Of a DNA stretch of 64,000 nucleotides, positions 55,444-64,000 are shown piece by piece. Each line of letters opens with the position of its first letter. Positions within the stretch are counted from its first letter, which is position 1. The stretch is from Tamlana crocina (lineage in GTDB: Bacteria; Bacteroidota; Bacteroidia; Flavobacteriales; Flavobacteriaceae), in the NCBI GenBank assembly GCA_040429635.1, contig CP158972.1, positions 1,932,001 to 1,996,000 of the forward strand. Reading direction: 5' to 3'. The notes below the pieces were generated by a model. The model saw only the letters and a list, made by a program, of their open reading frames with translations, was not told where the DNA came from and did not search any database. The translations under genes and the position numbers were made by a program.

Positions 55444-56166
55444 TTATTCTTTCCCCTTAACACCATCAAGCTCCAAACCAAAAAACAAAAACTTATGGAA
55501 AGTTGGAAGTTGCGCACCACTTTCGGTGGTGGTCCAATCGCTCCAAGTGGCGCTAAGGCCGTCGATGGGCAAAATATCAACCCACATTTGAAAATGGGTC
55601 GGCATGCCGTTATCGTCCAAATGCCATAAATAGGAATCGCCAGGTGTAGAACCGCCCGTAGTGTAGGTAACTAACAACGCTTCTTTGTTGTTTTCAGTTT
55701 TTACAATGGTGCGTTTGGTGCCTTCGTCAAATACTTTGTAAGGTGCTACTAACCAAAACGAATCATTTTCAAAATAGCCAATGGCTTTGTTCCGTAAATC
55801 GGCCACCATATCGTTTTCACTTCTGAAATTATGGATAAACACTTCGCTTTTGGAATAGTCACTCAAATTAAGGACCACTTTGTTTTCTTTCCAATACACC
55901 GCACAGGTATTTTTTTCTTTGTTCCATTCGTAATGGCGTCTTTTTTTAAACGTCCATTCCAAATGACTGGTGTTTTTATAGGCTTCATAATTTAAGGCGT
56001 TCAACATTTTGTTTGCCAAGGCATCAGCTTGTGAACCTTCAATGCCAATAGGGAGGGGTTCGTCGTATTTAACATATAAATAACCGAAAAACAGTAAGCT
56101 GGGCAGTGTGAAAAAGATAACTACACCAGCAATAATTTTCAATGTTTTTTTTGTTTTTTTACCCAT
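55444..56166 (-). CDS. Membrane-anchored hypothetical protein
   Basis: A 240-residue protein with one N-terminal transmembrane helix (about 9-31) and an extracytoplasmic beta-rich domain (HLEWTFKKRRHYEWNKEKNTCAVYW in pieces). I do not recognise a named family. Its start lies 72 bases from the stop of the gamma-glutamyltransferase gene on the same strand. Confidence 0.7.
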   Translation of the reverse strand: MGKKTKKTLKIIAGVVIFFTLPSLLFFGYLYVKYDEPLPIGIEGSQADALANKMLNALNYEAYKNTSHLEWTFKKRRHYEWNKEKNTCAVYWKENKVVLNLSDYSKSEVFIHNFRSENDMVADLRNKAIGYFENDSFWLVAPYKVFDEGTKRTIVKTENNKEALLVTYTTGGSTPGDSYLWHLDDNGMPTHFQMWVDILPIDGLSATWSDWTTTESGAQLPTFHKFLFFGLELDGVKGKE

Positions 56167-56238
56167 TATTCTTCTTCGATACTATAGTAAAAGAACGCCT
56201 AAATTATTAAATATGATACGTTAAGAAAAAGAAAATCG

Positions 56239-57933
56239 CTAAAAACCGATGGCTGTATCATCCCCTCGATAATCGGCACCACCCTCGTACGTGTCGTCCT
56301 CTAAAACCAGTATTCCATCGACACGCCCAATTACTGGGGCATGCTCTTCTTTAATGGAATACCCTTTTTCTTTGAGTTGTTCAATGATATTTTTGCTGAA
56401 CGAATAGGGCTCCATCCGAATATAATCGGGCAGCCATTGGTGATGGAACCGAGGCGCATTAACGGCCTCTTGCATGCCCATGTCAAATTCGTGGACATTT
56501 AAAATGGTCTGCAACACCGAAGTGATGATGGTGGAGCCTCCAGGTGTGCCTACCGACATGTAAAACTTTCCGTTTTTTTCAACAATGGTGGGTGTCATGG
56601 CACTGAGCATGCGCTTTTCGGGAGCGATGCTGTTAGCTTCGGCACCAATTAACCCAAACATATTGGGATGGCCGGGTTTACTACTAAAATCGTCCATTTC
56701 GTTATTGAGGAAAAAACCAAGTTCGGGGCAATAGAGTTTTGAACCATAGGCCCCGTTCAGTGTCGTTGTTGCGGCTATGGCATTCCCAAAGGTGTCAACG
56801 ATGGAGTAGTGGGTGGTTTCATCACTTTCAATAATTTCGATGTTGCCGTGTGAAATCGCTTTGGAATCGGTAGCTTTTTCAAATGAAAAATCGGCCATAC
56901 GTTGGCTTAAATAGGATTCGTCAATCAAAGCTTTTTCAGGAATCTCAACAAAATCGGGGTCGCCCAAATAAAAGCTGCGGTCGGCAAATGCCCGTCTTTC
57001 GGCTTCGGTAATCACTTGAATGTATTTTAGTGAATTGTGATCGTATTCATCCAAGGGAAAAGGTTCCACCATTTTCATAATCTGTCCCAAACAAATACCG
57101 CCACTGGAGGGCGGGGGTACCGAATAAATGGTTAAATCGTCATAAGTAAAACGAATGCAGTTCCGCCATTTGGCTTCATATTTTTCTAGGTCTTCTAAGG
57201 TGATGATGCCTCCGTTTGCCCGAATAAAATGAACTAAAGTTTTGGCCGTTTCGCCTTTATAGAATTCATCACGACCGTTTTTTAAAATCCGTTCCAAAGT
57301 TTGAGCTAAAACGGGATATTTAATGGAGTCGTTAACTTTCCAATTTTTATCAAATGGAATGGAATCTGGGTTCACTTTTGGGAATAGTGGTTGGTATTCT
57401 TTTATTCTTTTGGACTGTTTTTCAGTAACAATAACACCTTTGTAAGCGAGGTCGATTACTGGTTTTAAAATGGTTTCCATGGGAAGCGACCCGAATTTTT
57501 CATGAACGGCAAACACGCCGGCCACCGTTCCGGGAACCCCCACAGCCATGGCGCCAAGTGTGCTTTTATCGTGAATGACGTTTCCGTTTTCATCCAAATA
57601 CATATTTTTTGTGGCGGCCAAAGGGGCTTTTTCGCGGTAATCCAAAACGCCCGTTTCGCCGTTGGATTTTCTGTATACCATAAAACCGCCGCCGCCCAGA
57701 TTGCCGGCATAGGGGTAGGCCACGGCCAAGGCCAGCTCGGTGGCTATCATGGCATCAAACGCATTGCCGCCCTGTTGCAATATATCAACCCCAATTTTGG
57801 AAGCCTCGGCCCGCGCCGATACTACCATGGCATGTTTTGCAATGACTCCTTTTTTGGGCTGGGTTTCAGGTTTCTTCTTGCAGGAAATGAAACAACATAA
57901 AATAGATAGAATCAGAAAGCAATATCGGGTCAT
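56239..57933 (-). CDS. ggt: Gamma-glutamyltransferase, lipoprotein form
   Basis: A 564-residue precursor. The N-terminus has a lipobox (CFISC, Cys19). The nucleophilic Thr at the autocleavage point is in ESDETTHYSIVD (near residue 370), and the later GGSTIITSVLQ region holds the second Gly/Ser motif. It hydrolyses or transfers the gamma-glutamyl group of glutathione in the periplasm. It overlaps the ACP phosphodiesterase gene by four bases. Confidence 0.93.
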   Translation of the reverse strand: MTRYCFLILSILCCFISCKKKPETQPKKGVIAKHAMVVSARAEASKIGVDILQQGGNAFDAMIATELALAVAYPYAGNLGGGGFMVYRKSNGETGVLDYREKAPLAATKNMYLDENGNVIHDKSTLGAMAVGVPGTVAGVFAVHEKFGSLPMETILKPVIDLAYKGVIVTEKQSKRIKEYQPLFPKVNPDSIPFDKNWKVNDSIKYPVLAQTLERILKNGRDEFYKGETAKTLVHFIRANGGIITLEDLEKYEAKWRNCIRFTYDDLTIYSVPPPSSGGICLGQIMKMVEPFPLDEYDHNSLKYIQVITEAERRAFADRSFYLGDPDFVEIPEKALIDESYLSQRMADFSFEKATDSKAISHGNIEIIESDETTHYSIVDTFGNAIAATTTLNGAYGSKLYCPELGFFLNNEMDDFSSKPGHPNMFGLIGAEANSIAPEKRMLSAMTPTIVEKNGKFYMSVGTPGGSTIITSVLQTILNVHEFDMGMQEAVNAPRFHHQWLPDYIRMEPYSFSKNIIEQLKEKGYSIKEEHAPVIGRVDGILVLEDDTYEGGADYRGDDTAIGF

Positions 57934-58526
57934 AAAATCTCATTTAAATCGTGTAGTTTTTCTTTTGAAAACGCAATGAGTTCATCAAAAAACGTGGAGA
58001 ATTCGCATTCAAATTCAGTATAAAACTCTTCCAGTTCTACAACAGCCTCATTCATGCCCGAACGGTGTTTGGTGCGTTGGTTCATGCCATCTAAAACTTT
58101 TGCTATGCCTTCAATCGATTTATAATTCAGCAACCAGTTATCGGCCAGCATGTACGGCATCATTTTTTGAATCCGAAGCGGAAGGATTTCATAATAGGTT
58201 TCCAAAGATTCGTAAAACGCCTCAACATATTCAGCCAAAGGAACGGCCGAATATTTATGCCAATTTTTGGCCAAAAAATGGTCGTACAGAATGTCTACAA
58301 TAATCCCAGAATAATGTCCGTATTTACTGTGCAATCGCTTGGTGCTTTGCCTTACTGTTTCATGGGCATCGGTGTAAGTGTCTATAAAACGGTGCAGCAA
58401 AATGCCCACTTGAATGTTTTTGGGGTATTTTTTGTATTTTTTTCCTTTTATGCCATCTGCGATAAAATTTCCAATAGTCACTAAATCATTGTCACCAGAA
58501 AGGTAAATATGGGCAAGGTAGTTCAT
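57930..58526 (-). CDS. acpH: Acyl-carrier-protein phosphodiesterase (AcpH, DUF479)
   Basis: A 198-residue protein with the AcpH start NYLAHIYLSGDNDLVTIGNF and the HD-type motif residues (GILLHRFIDTYTDAH). The family removes phosphopantetheine from ACP. First gene of the pair with ggt (ATGA-type overlap). Confidence 0.88.
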   Translation of the reverse strand: MNYLAHIYLSGDNDLVTIGNFIADGIKGKKYKKYPKNIQVGILLHRFIDTYTDAHETVRQSTKRLHSKYGHYSGIIVDILYDHFLAKNWHKYSAVPLAEYVEAFYESLETYYEILPLRIQKMMPYMLADNWLLNYKSIEGIAKVLDGMNQRTKHRSGMNEAVVELEEFYTEFECEFSTFFDELIAFSKEKLHDLNEIL

Positions 58527-58612
58527 GGTTGAAATTTACGAATTCCATTTTAAGAAAACCCGTTTTGAAATGCTATATTTGTCTGGAAATTTTATAAACT
58601 AAAACTGACTTT

Positions 58613-60001
58613 ATGACTCTTATAAAATCTATTTCGGGAATTCGAGGTACTATTGGCGGACAGGCCGGAGAAAATTTAACGCCCATCGATGCGGTAAAAT
58701 TTGCCTCGGCTTATGGAGTTTGGCTGAAACAACAACGTGAAAAGGACAACCATAAAGTGGTGGTAGGCCGCGATGCCCGTATTTCAGGAAAAATGATTCA
58801 AAACCTGGTGATGAACACTTTGGTGGGAATGGGCATTGATGTGGTTGATGTGGGGCTATCTACAACGCCAACCGTTGAAGTGGCCGTACCTATGGAGCAT
58901 GCCGATGGCGGAATTATTCTAACGGCCAGTCACAACCCAAAACAATGGAACGCCCTGAAACTTTTAAATGAAAAAGGCGAGTTTTTGGATGCGGTTGAAG
59001 GAGGGAAAATCCTTGAAATAGCTGAAAGTGGCGCTATAGATTTTGCCGATGTGGATAGTTTAGGAAAGGTTACCAAAAATAAAGCTTACATCGATTTGCA
59101 TATTATTGAAGTGCTCGATTTGGATTTGGTAAGCGTAAAGGCTATTGAAGAAGCCAATTTCAGAGTGGTGGTTGATGGTGTAAATTCTACAGGAGGCATC
59201 GCTGTTCCGTTATTATTGGAGCGTTTAGGTGTGGAAGTGGTTAAAATCCACTGCGAGCCCAATGGCCACTTTCCACATAATCCAGAGCCTTTAAAGGAAC
59301 ATCTAACGGATTTATCGGAAGCCGTGAAAAAACATAAAGCTGATTTCGGAATTGTTGTGGATCCAGATGTAGACCGTTTGGCTTTTATGGATGAAAATGG
59401 TGAAATGTTTGGCGAAGAATATACCTTAGTGGCCTGTGCCGATTATGTTTTAAGCCGTACACCGGGCAATACGGTGAGCAATATGAGCTCCACGCGTGCC
59501 CTGCGAGACGTTACAGAAAAGCACGGTGGCACTTACGAAGCTAGTGCCGTTGGGGAGGTTAACGTAGTTAAGTTGATGAAGAAGAACAATGTGGTTATTG
59601 GTGGAGAAGGCAATGGCGGTATCATATATCCAGCGTCCCACTATGGGCGAGATGCCTTGGTAGGCGTGGCTTTGTTTTTAAGCCTATTGGCCGAAAAAAA
59701 TATGAGTGTTAGCGAGCTAAGAAAAACTTACCCAAGCTATTTTATGGGTAAAAAGAAGATTGAGCTGACTCCCGGTTTGGATGTTGACGGTATTTTAAAA
59801 ACCATTGAAGAACGCTACCAAAACGAAAAACTCACCACAATTGACGGCGTAAAAATCGATTTAGCCGAAAGTTGGGTGCATCTACGAAAAAGTAACACCG
59901 AACCCATTGTCAGAATTTATACTGAAGCGAAATCGCAAGACGAGGCCGATGCTTTGGCAGATAAATTTATTGCAGAGCTTGGAGAAATAGCCAATATTTA
60001 G
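58613..60001 (+). CDS. glmM: Phosphoglucosamine mutase (GlmM-type)
   Basis: A 462-residue alpha-D-phosphohexomutase: phosphoserine Ser106 in TASHNP, metal-binding loop DPDVDR, sugar-binding GEGNGG, and the phosphate-binding C-terminal RKSNTEPIVRIYTEA. It converts glucosamine-6-phosphate to glucosamine-1-phosphate for cell-wall and LPS precursors; a phosphomannomutase activity is the alternative. Ends at a strong terminator. Confidence 0.88.
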   Translation: MTLIKSISGIRGTIGGQAGENLTPIDAVKFASAYGVWLKQQREKDNHKVVVGRDARISGKMIQNLVMNTLVGMGIDVVDVGLSTTPTVEVAVPMEHADGGIILTASHNPKQWNALKLLNEKGEFLDAVEGGKILEIAESGAIDFADVDSLGKVTKNKAYIDLHIIEVLDLDLVSVKAIEEANFRVVVDGVNSTGGIAVPLLLERLGVEVVKIHCEPNGHFPHNPEPLKEHLTDLSEAVKKHKADFGIVVDPDVDRLAFMDENGEMFGEEYTLVACADYVLSRTPGNTVSNMSSTRALRDVTEKHGGTYEASAVGEVNVVKLMKKNNVVIGGEGNGGIIYPASHYGRDALVGVALFLSLLAEKNMSVSELRKTYPSYFMGKKKIELTPGLDVDGILKTIEERYQNEKLTTIDGVKIDLAESWVHLRKSNTEPIVRIYTEAKSQDEADALADKFIAELGEIANI

Positions 60002-60070
60002 AATAATATCTACAAGACTTGTTTAAAACAATATCTATAAAATCTGTTATTGTTTTTTTGAAAATTAATG

Positions 60071-60114
60071 TCATCCCGAAGTTCTGTTTTATGGAATTCG
60101 GGATGATTTTTTTT
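60071..60114 (+). terminator. Terminator after glmM
   Basis: TCATCCCGAA (60071-60080) pairs with TTCGGGATGA (60097-60106), followed by eight T residues. Confidence 0.9.
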
Positions 60115-60186
60115 ACCAATTAGAAAAACTTATCTTCACAATCATAAAATGTGAAATTAAAAACTTCATTCTTTTTGAAGTTCAAT

Positions 60187-61518
60187 ATGTCTATGAAAAA
60201 ACTAGCATTACACTGGAAAATTATTACAGGAATGGTTCTCGGGATCATTTTTGGTTTTATCATGAATACCGTTGATGGCGGAAAGGGTTTTGTAACTGAT
60301 TGGATCTCACCCTTCGGTACCATTTTTATTAATCTTTTAAAACTCATTGCCGTACCGTTGATTTTGGCATCGTTAATTAAAGGGATTTCAGATTTAAAGG
60401 ATATTTCAAAAATAAAATCGATGGGGCTGCGCACCATATCTATTTATATATGTACCACCGTGGTGGCGATTGTTATTGGTTTGGGTATTGTAAATACGGT
60501 TAAGCCGGGCGTGGGCATGCCGCAGGATACCATTGAAAAGATAAAACTGAAATACGAAAACGATGCCGGCGTTACTGATAAGTTGGCCAAAGCAACCGCG
60601 CAAAAAGATGCTGGGCCACTGCAGGCATTGGTTGATATTTTTCCGAGTAACATTTTTCAATCGTTTGCTGAGGCTTCTATGCTTCAGGTGATATTTTTCG
60701 CTTTGTTTGTGGGGATTTGTTTGTTATTGATTGGAGAAAAAAAGGCCAAACCTTTAATCGATTTTTTCGATTCGCTCAATGAAGTGGTTATGAAAATGGT
60801 CGATTTAATCATGCTTTTTGCTCCCTATGCCGTTTTCGCTCTGCTAGCCAACGTTATTATTGCATTTGATGATACCGAAATTTTAGTCAAACTACTTTAT
60901 TATGCACTTTGCGTTGTGGGCGGACTCATTTTAATGATTTGCTTTTACTTGGTTATGGTGAGTGTTTACACGAAAAAATCGCCATTATGGTTTTTACAGC
61001 AGTTAAGTCCTGCGCAATTATTGGCGTTTTCAACCAGTAGTAGTGCGGCCACATTGCCCGTTACCATGGAGCGCGTTGAGGAACATATTGGTGTCGATAA
61101 AGAAGTGTCTGGTTTTGTGTTGCCCGTAGGCGCTACAGTAAATATGGACGGCACTAGTTTGTACCAGGGCATAGCTGCTGTTTTTATTATGCAGGTTATT
61201 TGGCCAGAAGGTTTAACTTTTACGAACCAAATGGTTATTGTTCTAACGGCGTTGCTGGCCTCTATTGGTAGTGCGGCGGTACCGAGTGCGGGTATGGTGA
61301 TGCTCGTTATCGTGTTGGAATCGATTGGGTTTCCGGCGGAATTGTTGCCGATAGGCTTGGCACTTATTTTTGCCGTTGATAGGCCTTTGGATATGTGCCG
61401 TACCGTAGTAAATGTAACCGGCGATGCCACTGTATCGATGATGGTGGCCAAATCGTTGGATAAATTGCACGATCCCAAACCCAAGGAGTGGGACGATAAT
61501 TACGAGGAAGTGAAGTAA
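60187..61518 (+). CDS. Dicarboxylate/amino acid:cation symporter (SDF family)
   Basis: A 443-residue (or 441 from ATG 60193) protein with eight or so membrane helices and the SDF hallmarks: STSSSAATLPVT serine-rich loop near residue 280, NMDGTSLYQG near 318 and AVDRPLDMCRTVVNVTGDA near 395. Sodium- or proton-coupled uptake of glutamate, aspartate or C4 acids; which of these cannot be decided. A terminator precedes it, so it is transcribed on its own. Confidence 0.93.
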   Translation: MSMKKLALHWKIITGMVLGIIFGFIMNTVDGGKGFVTDWISPFGTIFINLLKLIAVPLILASLIKGISDLKDISKIKSMGLRTISIYICTTVVAIVIGLGIVNTVKPGVGMPQDTIEKIKLKYENDAGVTDKLAKATAQKDAGPLQALVDIFPSNIFQSFAEASMLQVIFFALFVGICLLLIGEKKAKPLIDFFDSLNEVVMKMVDLIMLFAPYAVFALLANVIIAFDDTEILVKLLYYALCVVGGLILMICFYLVMVSVYTKKSPLWFLQQLSPAQLLAFSTSSSAATLPVTMERVEEHIGVDKEVSGFVLPVGATVNMDGTSLYQGIAAVFIMQVIWPEGLTFTNQMVIVLTALLASIGSAAVPSAGMVMLVIVLESIGFPAELLPIGLALIFAVDRPLDMCRTVVNVTGDATVSMMVAKSLDKLHDPKPKEWDDNYEEVK

Positions 61519-61658
61519 GAAATAAACAGAGAACAAGTTTTTATAGAAAACTTTGTGAATCGTGTACCCTGAGCATTGATTGAAAAGAAACAATATTTTC
61601 TTTCAAATCACCTTAGAAAGCAAGTCGAAGGGTCTTTTAAACTATTAACTTTTGAATT

Positions 61659-62471
61659 ATGAAACTAAAATCGCCCATAGTTTCCGTTGAATGGCTGAAA
61701 GAAAATTTGGAGGCCGAAATTTTAATCGTGTTGGATGGCACCATCAATAAAACCTTTGATGCTTCCCAAAACCAGATTTTGAATGCCCGTTTTTTTGACA
61801 TCAAACAGAAGTTTAGCAATCTGGACGACCCGTTCCCCAGTACGTTTCCTTCCGCAAAACAATTTCAAACTGAAGCCAGAAATTTAGGAATTAACAATAA
61901 TAGCGCGATTGTGGTTTATGACGACAAAGGAATTTATTCGAGTGCTCGGGTTTGGTGGCTGTTCAAATCCTTTGGTTTTGATAATGTAGCCGTCCTTAAT
62001 GGTGGGTTTCCGGCTTGGAAGGATGCGAATGGAGCTATTGAAAATATGAAGCCCTACAATGGTAAAAACGGTGATTTCATTGCTCAATTACGTCCAGAAA
62101 CGATGCTGTTTTTTGAAGACATGAAAGTGGCTTCGAAAAATAAAACGCACACCATAATCGATGCACGTTCTTCGGGACGTTTTAATTGTGTAGAACCCGA
62201 ACCCCGAGAAGGTTTACTTATGGGTACGATTCCTAATTCGGTAAATTTGCCCTATACCGATTTGCTTGAAAACGGATTATTAAAACCGAAAGAAACCTTG
62301 GAAAAAGTCTTTTCACCTCTAGCCAAAGAAAAAGAAACTACCATTGTTTTTTCTTGCGGATCGGGCATTACAGCCTGTGTTTTAGCGCTGGGTGCCGAAA
62401 TTGCTGGTTATAATAACATATCGGTTTACGATGGTTCTTGGACGGAGTGGGGCAGTTTGGTAAAAGAATGA
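61659..62471 (+). CDS. Sulfurtransferase (3-mercaptopyruvate/thiosulfate type)
   Basis: A 270-residue tandem-rhodanese protein. The catalytic Cys233 lies in SCGSGITA, the CGSGVTA form favoured by 3-mercaptopyruvate sulfurtransferases. The N-terminal rhodanese domain is inactive, as usual. No obvious operon partner. Confidence 0.92.
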   Translation: MKLKSPIVSVEWLKENLEAEILIVLDGTINKTFDASQNQILNARFFDIKQKFSNLDDPFPSTFPSAKQFQTEARNLGINNNSAIVVYDDKGIYSSARVWWLFKSFGFDNVAVLNGGFPAWKDANGAIENMKPYNGKNGDFIAQLRPETMLFFEDMKVASKNKTHTIIDARSSGRFNCVEPEPREGLLMGTIPNSVNLPYTDLLENGLLKPKETLEKVFSPLAKEKETTIVFSCGSGITACVLALGAEIAGYNNISVYDGSWTEWGSLVKE

Positions 62472-62512
62472 GGCCCAATAGGTTCAAAATTAGGCCTCGT
62501 TAAAAAAACTGC

Positions 62513-64000
62513 TTACAAATTTATCGATTTATATTTTGGATATTTCAAGCTGTACGCGAACTTATATATCTTTGTTTCACTGGGTATTATTTTTACCTTC
62601 CATTTAAGCAATCCTTTTTTGGAATCGTAATCGCAATCGTCATACTCTATATCATCAACTTTTATGTCCTTGTTTTGGCTTATCGGAATTCTATCCATAA
62701 TGGTTAAATCTATCGACGATTTTTTGTTGTTCTTAAGTTCAATTTCATAAGCTTTATTCACTATTTTATTGCTTCCTATTGTATTCACTTTTTTGAAATT
62801 ATTGGTAGCCTTGCGTTTTATGTTGATGTTTGGGTCTATACCAAGTGAAACGGTTAAACTATCGGTTGTGGCATAAGGGTTTATGCTTGTTTTTCCGGAA
62901 TAGCTGCCTTCAAAATAAATGTTAGCTTCGCCGGGCAGAAGGTTGTATTGTTGCCATTCGCCAATTTTAGCTGTTAAGAATACGTTTTCATTTACAATAG
63001 GTGCGGCAAAATAAGAATAAGTGGCGGGCACTTCAAAATGATCGATTTCAATTACTGAAACATCGCCGTCAGAAGGAATGGTTTGCTGTTTTTGTATTTC
63101 AAAATTGGTGTTGCTTATGCCTTCAAGAATAAGATCGCCAGTTGCGGTTTTGGTTTCTTTTTCCTTTTTATAATTATTGTAATTTTCATTAATTCTAATT
63201 GAAGAAACACTTCCAGTTACATCACTTTTTTTCTGTGTAGCATAACCAACCACAACCACTTCATCAAGAGCAGAAACATCTTCCTCCAAATTCAAATTAA
63301 TAATGCTGGAGTGTATGGGTAAACTTTCGCTTTTAAAACCCACATACGAAAATACCAATGCCTTACCGCCATTGGTTTGTATGGAATAGGCGCCATCAAA
63401 ATCTGTGGTAGTTCCTCTGCTAGTGCCTTTAACAAGAACATTTGCACCAGGAAGAGGGACGCCCGAAGCATCGGTAACAATGCCACTTACAGTTTGTATA
63501 AACGGATTGTATTGGTAATTGTATTTTTTTACAGTGTTCTCGCTTTGGTAATAACCGCTCGTAAAATTTAAATATTTAGGGTTTAATTCGGGTTTTAAGT
63601 TGTTGGTGTGTGGGTCGTTAGTGGATAGCGTAAGCTTAATGCCCTCCCAATTGGTGCCCGTATTTTGATACACATGGGCTTTGTACGCCAATTTTAAGGG
63701 CTTGTTTATATCTTGGGCTTTTAGGTCGTACACCGGAAACCAACCGGCATTGGTAACATTGTACTTAATGGTCAAGTTTAGTTGAACGGCGTTTGCGGTG
63801 TTAAGTTTGAGCTTTATCTCGCCGGTTTGCACTTTGTCGTCAACATTCAGTTCTCTCAATTGGTTTTTAATTTCGTTAATTTCAACATCCAATTCGCGTT
63901 TCTTTTTAACCGATTTATGTATGGCGTTTTTTATTTCGGTAACCCGTTTTCTGTAATAAGCCGTAAACTCCTTTAGTTTTTCGAGGTTGACTACTTGATT
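62513..64000 (-). CDS. DUF4139 protein with inserted SusC-type regulatory domain (5' end outside window)
   Basis: The frame is open to base 64,000, so the start lies beyond the edge. It shows a coiled coil (the first 65 or so visible residues), a DUF4139 beta domain split in two, and between the halves a carboxypeptidase-regulatory-like domain (VSGIVTDASGVPLPGANVLV) plus the start of a SusC plug (DEVVVVGYATQKKSDVTGSV). DUF4139 proteins are usually plain periplasmic or secreted proteins; the insert is typical of SusC transporters. Probably a cell-envelope protein of unknown role. Confidence 0.8.
   Translation of the reverse strand, partial: NQVVNLEKLKEFTAYYRKRVTEIKNAIHKSVKKKRELDVEINEIKNQLRELNVDDKVQTGEIKLKLNTANAVQLNLTIKYNVTNAGWFPVYDLKAQDINKPLKLAYKAHVYQNTGTNWEGIKLTLSTNDPHTNNLKPELNPKYLNFTSGYYQSENTVKKYNYQYNPFIQTVSGIVTDASGVPLPGANVLVKGTSRGTTTDFDGAYSIQTNGGKALVFSYVGFKSESLPIHSSIINLNLEEDVSALDEVVVVGYATQKKSDVTGSVSSIRINENYNNYKKEKETKTATGDLILEGISNTNFEIQKQQTIPSDGDVSVIEIDHFEVPATYSYFAAPIVNENVFLTAKIGEWQQYNLLPGEANIYFEGSYSGKTSINPYATTDSLTVSLGIDPNINIKRKATNNFKKVNTIGSNKIVNKAYEIELKNNKKSSIDLTIMDRIPISQNKDIKVDDIEYDDCDYDSKKGLLKWKVKIIPSETKIYKFAYSLKYPKYKSINL

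Overview
The window looks like a chromosomal segment of a member of the Flavobacteriaceae (Bacteroidota). The evidence is the SusC/SusD pair, DUF6520 and MauE-type proteins, an RteC regulator, CTnDOT-type tra genes (traE, F, G, I, J, K, M, N), promoters of the TAnnTTTG type and the general absence of Shine-Dalgarno sequences. No rRNA, tRNA or CRISPR array was recognised.

Positions 1 to about 43,060 appear to be a degraded or cargo-loaded integrative conjugative element (ICE). The left part holds a RadC-like protein, a candidate transfer origin, a BfmA/MobB relaxosome and a TraG/TraD-type coupling ATPase. Cargo follows: (a) a same-strand run of ten small genes (ArsR, SRPBCC, DoxX-like, DUF4287, Crp/Fnr, VOC and NTF2-like proteins; 4.2-8.7 kb); (b) an AbiEii-type toxin-antitoxin pair with a 24-bp palindromic operator (9.1-10.3 kb); (c) a very AT-rich four-gene operon coding for a C5 DNA methyltransferase, a double-GHKL ATPase/histidine kinase, a stand-alone receiver protein and a CHAT/caspase-like protease (10.9-15.3 kb). 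The last is the best candidate for an undescribed defence system. (d) An IS256-family insertion with exact 8-bp target duplication, carrying a frameshifted transposase, has cut the end of an XRE regulator gene (15.7-17.3 kb). (e) A SusC-SusD-M16 peptidase cassette faces DUF6520, MauE and AraC/PAS genes (18.3-27.6 kb). (f) An alpha-oxoamine-synthase-like enzyme fused to a GNAT-like domain follows (28.3-30.7 kb).

The element resumes at 30.8 kb with RteC, a repeated TTCGTARTTACGAA motif, an Xis-like HTH protein, a winged-helix-like protein and a DnaC-like ATPase. A DUF4143 ATPase is inserted in reverse, and the transfer operon traE-traN runs from 35.2 to 42.0 kb. The element ends in debris: an IS3-like relic, the first 60 or so residues of a tyrosine integrase, a hairpin repeat and a broken AlbA-type gene (42.0-43.6 kb).

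From 43.7 kb the sequence is ordinary chromosome: a fused branched-chain oxoacid dehydrogenase E1, DoxX, an M1-peptidase-like protein with a ruined active site, a LOG-family protein, a small lmo0937-type membrane protein, UvrA, a broken RelE-type toxin beside its antitoxin, gamma-glutamyltransferase, ACP phosphodiesterase, a GlmM-type mutase, a dicarboxylate/cation symporter, a sulfurtransferase and a DUF4139 protein running off the right edge.
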